Assembly: GCA_000434035.1 (NCBI GenBank)
Contig: FR893524.1
Span: 271,673 to 307,808, forward strand
Origin: Clostridium sp. CAG:452
Lineage (GTDB): Bacteria; Bacillota; Clostridia; TANB77; CAG-508
Length of the DNA: 36,136 bases
Reading direction: 5' to 3'
Shown: positions 32,855 through 36,136 of the stretch, piece after piece
How the letters are laid out: each line of letters begins with the position of its first letter
Position numbering within the stretch: position 1 is the stretch's first letter
The notes under the pieces: model-generated
Told to the model about the DNA's origin: nothing
The model's input: the letters and a program-made list of their open reading frames with translations, nothing else
Database searches by the model: none
Program-made: the position numbers and the translations under genes

Positions 32855-35800
32855 TTATCTGCTTTTTTCATTTTTTATTTTTTCTTTTTTCTCCTCAAAA
32901 TACTCATCAATATATTTAACTGTTCCTTTTGTCAGATTTATTAAAGAACAATAGTGATATCCTCCACCACAGTCGATATCTATATAATTATCTTTATAAT
33001 TCACTTTATTATCAGCTGTTGGAGAGTGTCCTATTACAGTAAATACACCAGGCTTTGCACTTTGTGGATGTGGTTTTGATGTACCCGTTTTAGGATCTCT
33101 TGACCATAATGCTTCATTTATCTTACTTTCTTGTTCTTCTTTAATCATTTCCCTAAGTGTTTTTTCATTATTTTCCTCTTTATCTTGAATTGATTTAGCA
33201 TGTACTAAATGAACAGGTTTATCATTTATTTTTATATTTTTATATACATATGAATTCAACAGAAACTCCTTCATTTTGTTTTGTTCATTTACATCTAGTT
33301 TGTTAAATTCTTCTAATGTTTTCTTTCCACCATTACCATCAATAAGCCAATCGTTCCTTACTTTTTCATTATTTAGAAATAATGACTGTACCATCATCAA
33401 CTCATGATTTCCAACTAGAAACTCCACTTGTCCTTTTTCCTTTCTTTTTATAACATCTTGTAATATTTTGATACCATCTTTTCCTCTATCAATTACATCA
33501 CCTAATACATACAATCTATCATTCTCTTTTAATTCACGAGTAATTGCTTTGTAAAAATTATAATTTCCATGTAAATCACTGCATACATATATATTTGACT
33601 CATTTTTATTGTTTTTTGCTATCACATTTCTTCTACTTAATTTTTTACGTTCTATTGTTTTTAAAATTTTGTTTGCCTTATTTTTATCAAATAGTGGAGT
33701 AGTATTATCATTATATATATCATACAAATTATAGTAAACATCAGCATCACAACAATTTTTATCTCTATCAATTAATTGTTCATATATTTTTTTAGCTTTT
33801 GCTTTATTCATTGGTATTATTTCTTTATCAGATGGTCCTTTTAATCCATTATAGAATAAATTTCCCCATAATTTTAAAATTCTAGGTTCTACTTCTCTAT
33901 TATCCTTAATTTTTTCATCAAAACGCTGTAATTGCTCCTCAAGATATTCTTTTTCTTTGTAATTATTTGGTCTCAAAAATGAACCAGGTCTTTTTACAAT
34001 ATCTGTAGCCAAAGCCAATTTTAAATATTCACTATTTTCTTCATTTTCATTTGCTTTTGTTAATTCATTCACAAAGAAATACTCTGACTTTAGTCTTTCA
34101 ATCCCATCAAGGTTATTCAAATTATATTTTTCTTCAAGAAAGTCGTAGTACCCTTCACATACTTTCTCTTTATTTTCAATAAAATCTTTCTCTACTTTTT
34201 GAGTAATATTCAATGGAACTTCCCATCTTTCTTTTATTTTTGATTGAAGTTCTTCTTTTTCTTTTTTTACACCTTGCATTAGATTATATGCTAGATATAA
34301 ATAATATGAAGAAGCATTTTTATTAGCTGGAATTATTTCTCTACTTCCATCATTTGATTTAACACCATCTTTATATTTATCATACATATAATACAAAGTC
34401 TTTGGATTAGTAAATTTATAATCGTATATGCATAAATTATCCTCATTATCCCCAGTTCTGTCTTTTTGCAATTTTTTTATTTCTTCACTCAATCTCATTT
34501 GAATCTCTGGATCATCATTTTCCTTCAAATAACAAACTAATTTATTTATTACTAATAAATTAATTCCTTTAACTCGCGAATTTTTAGGGTTTCTTGCTGA
34601 TACTTTTTCTAAAGCTTTCATTAGTTCTTCTTTTGACATTTTAGAGTTATTAGAAACATTTTTTGATTTTTCTTCAATCTGAGTTGTTTTTTCCGTTTGA
34701 CTTTCTTCACTTATTGAATTTTCTGTCTTAATTGGGTTTGTCGTCGATTGTGCATGAGATGTTTCTGCTTTGTTTGTTTTTGGGGTTGTTTCCTTTTTGG
34801 CTTTCGTATTTTTCTTCTTTTTAGCATCTTTTTGCTGTTCTACAATATTTTTAACTAAATCTTCGCCTTTTTTCTTTAAATCATCTATCTTTGCTTCACT
34901 TTTTTTCTTTAATGTTCCTATAGCAGTAGCAACTGCTTTACCAGCTTCTAATGCACCTAATGTTGCTTTTGTAGTTTTTTGTCTTATTTTTGTTGATGGT
35001 GATTCAATTTTAATTTCTGCTTTAGGTTTAGATATTGTTATATTATTTATTGAATCTATTACTTCATTTGCTTTTTCTTGTAATTCAATTGTTTTCGTTT
35101 TTTCCTTGCTATTGTCCGTATCTTCTATTGCTTCAGAAGTTTTAACATTTTCTAATTTTTCTTCTATATTTTGTTTAATTTCTTCAATCTCTGCTTGGGC
35201 TTCTTGCTCTATATTTTCTACAGCATTTTGAATTTGTTGTTCTGTTTCATTTACCTTTATCTGTACATTATATTTATCATATAATCTATCTAAAGCTTTA
35301 TCTGTAATTGTATTAGGATATTTTTTCTTTATATTTTCTATTTTTGAATTTAATTCTTCAACATCTTCTCCTAATAACTCTTTATTTTCAATTTCTTTAA
35401 AAATTAATTTCAACTCTGTTCTAGCTTTTATTTTTTGTTTTGTTAAATCATTATCTTTATCTAACTTTTTTTCAAAATTAGAATAAACTACATTTTTTCT
35501 ATCTGGTATTTTCTTTGTTACAATATTGGCAGTTGAAACAACATTATTAATTACAAGTGTTGAACTTACTGTAGCAGTTGATGTTACAACCCTATTATTT
35601 GATGCATTACCTCTATTAACATTATTATTATTTCTTATTAAGTTGTTATATCTTCTTTCTGCTATATAATTATTTTTTATGTATTCATTTTGAATTACTG
35701 GAATTCTTTTTAATGTAGTTGTACTAGCAATATACTTATTTGCTTTTTCAAATTTATCTTTTTGCAAATTTGGATTTAAATTGCTTGGTAATGATTCTCC

Positions 35801-36136
35801 TCTTTTTTTTGCTTTAATAATAGATTTTGCAAGTTCCATTTTTCTATCAATCTCAGCATCAATATCTTTACTTGCTTTTATGCTTTCTCTAATTGCATTT
35901 AAGTATTGGTCAGAGTTATTCATATTTTTTTCAATATTTCTTAGTTTTTCTAATTCATCTGGACTATCATATCCTAATTCTACTAACTCTTCATCAGTTT
36001 TCAATGTAACTGTACCATCATCATTTTTTATAAAAGCATCTTCAAATAATTCATAATCTTTTTTTATTTTTTCTTGAGCCTCTTTTACAGCATCTTCTTC
36101 ATTTATTTCTTGTTCAGCTAATAAACTATCAGAAAT
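32855..36136 (-). CDS. Giant coiled-coil protein with C-terminal PPP-type metallophosphatase, 5' end cut
   Basis: At least 1093 codons, open to the right edge; the 44 codons beyond the TTG at 36004 stay in frame, so that TTG is not the start. The N-terminal 400 or so residues are Lys/Glu-rich helices and low-complexity Asn/Thr/Val stretches (probable coiled coils). A middle part has Sel1/TPR-like helical pairs (PANKNASSYYLYLAYNLMQG, PMNKAKAKKIYEQLID). The C-terminal 250 residues are a PPP/bis(5'-nucleosyl)-tetraphosphatase-like metallophosphatase with all motifs: CSDLHGN, GDVIDRGKDG, GNHELMM, LVHAK, VIGHSPT, DIDCGGGYHYC. It should hydrolyse phosphoprotein or nucleotide phosphoesters with two metal ions. 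No signal peptide is visible in the available part. Codon use is native, with no in-frame CGG. Partner of the half-domain gene downstream. Confidence 0.82.
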   Translation of the reverse strand: MSDSLLAEQEINEEDAVKEAQEKIKKDYELFEDAFIKNDDGTVTLKTDEELVELGYDSPDELEKLRNIEKNMNNSDQYLNAIRESIKASKDIDAEIDRKMELAKSIIKAKKRGESLPSNLNPNLQKDKFEKANKYIASTTTLKRIPVIQNEYIKNNYIAERRYNNLIRNNNNVNRGNASNNRVVTSTATVSSTLVINNVVSTANIVTKKIPDRKNVVYSNFEKKLDKDNDLTKQKIKARTELKLIFKEIENKELLGEDVEELNSKIENIKKKYPNTITDKALDRLYDKYNVQIKVNETEQQIQNAVENIEQEAQAEIEEIKQNIEEKLENVKTSEAIEDTDNSKEKTKTIELQEKANEVIDSINNITISKPKAEIKIESPSTKIRQKTTKATLGALEAGKAVATAIGTLKKKSEAKIDDLKKKGEDLVKNIVEQQKDAKKKKNTKAKKETTPKTNKAETSHAQSTTNPIKTENSISEESQTEKTTQIEEKSKNVSNNSKMSKEELMKALEKVSARNPKNSRVKGINLLVINKLVCYLKENDDPEIQMRLSEEIKKLQKDRTGDNEDNLCIYDYKFTNPKTLYYMYDKYKDGVKSNDGSREIIPANKNASSYYLYLAYNLMQGVKKEKEELQSKIKERWEVPLNITQKVEKDFIENKEKVCEGYYDFLEEKYNLNNLDGIERLKSEYFFVNELTKANENEENSEYLKLALATDIVKRPGSFLRPNNYKEKEYLEEQLQRFDEKIKDNREVEPRILKLWGNLFYNGLKGPSDKEIIPMNKAKAKKIYEQLIDRDKNCCDADVYYNLYDIYNDNTTPLFDKNKANKILKTIERKKLSRRNVIAKNNKNESNIYVCSDLHGNYNFYKAITRELKENDRLYVLGDVIDRGKDGIKILQDVIKRKEKGQVEFLVGNHELMMVQSLFLNNEKVRNDWLIDGNGGKKTLEEFNKLDVNEQNKMKEFLLNSYVYKNIKINDKPVHLVHAKSIQDKEENNEKTLREMIKEEQESKINEALWSRDPKTGTSKPHPQSAKPGVFTVIGHSPTADNKVNYKDNYIDIDCGGGYHYCSLINLTKGTVKYIDEYFEEKKEKIKNEKSR

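Noticed and set aside
34770..35231. 153-residue plus-strand reading frame
   Set aside because: Antisense shadow of the Lys/Glu-rich coiled coil, made hydrophobic (Phe/Leu/Ser) by complementarity.
36002..36004. TTG 36004 as the start of the giant phosphatase
   Set aside because: There is no ribosome binding site, and the frame continues open for 44 more codons to the window edge.

Overview
Organism. The DNA is very AT-rich, uses AGA for nearly all arginines, and carries strong AGGAGG-type ribosome binding sites. It holds the sporulation pair yabP-yabQ next to divIC, a fermentative adhE, and Gram-positive versions of uvrA/uvrB, secA, prfB and rho. This points to an anaerobic, probably spore-forming member of the Clostridia (Bacillota). 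No tRNA, rRNA, CRISPR array or insertion sequence was seen.

Layout. 0.0-1.2 kb: a secreted Ser/Thr/Asn-rich protein running off the left edge, and a LysM protein with a possible late-sporulation promoter. 1.2-7.3 kb: excision repair (uvrB, uvrA) with a HAD-like gene overlapping uvrA, plus a small minus-strand gene bounded by inverted repeats. 7.3-12.3 kb: small proteins, cinA-like pncC, murD, a proline-tailed protein, an AI-2E-family permease and a DUF1980-like protein. 12.4-23 kb: secA, an S66 peptidase, adhE, a phosphotransferase, a small anchored protein, prfB and purH. 23-25.6 kb: yabP, yabQ, divIC and rho. 25.6-36.1 kb: an accessory block, entirely on the minus strand, with widely spaced genes that mostly have their own near-consensus promoter and hairpin terminator. 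It contains a DUF2726 protein, a 0.9 kb gene-free stretch, a DUF7192-like protein, a membrane protein, a Ser/Thr-kinase-like protein with a zinc ribbon, an anthrax-lethal-factor-like metalloprotease with a dead duplicate domain, a half metallophosphatase and a giant coiled-coil/metallophosphatase protein that runs off the right edge.

Main discovery. Four genes (uvrA, an AI-2E permease, secA, prfB) are broken by five single-base insertions. All five are the same event: an extra C directly in front of a glycine codon, so that in-frame the ribosome meets CGG and in the +1 frame it meets GGN. Skipping one C at each site restores the expected protein through a very conserved motif: UvrA Walker A, the SecA C-terminal zinc motif (twice), the RF2 GGQ loop, and the permease core. 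In a by-eye scan I found no other in-frame CGG in any housekeeping gene here. CGG is used as an ordinary sense codon only in five minus-strand accessory genes that look foreign. The simplest reading is that CGG is unassigned or starved in this organism and triggers +1 frameshifting with out-of-frame glycine decoding. A systematic sequence error is the alternative and must be excluded with reads. prfB also carries the classical CTT-TGA-C autoregulatory frameshift, so making RF2 would need two separate +1 shifts.
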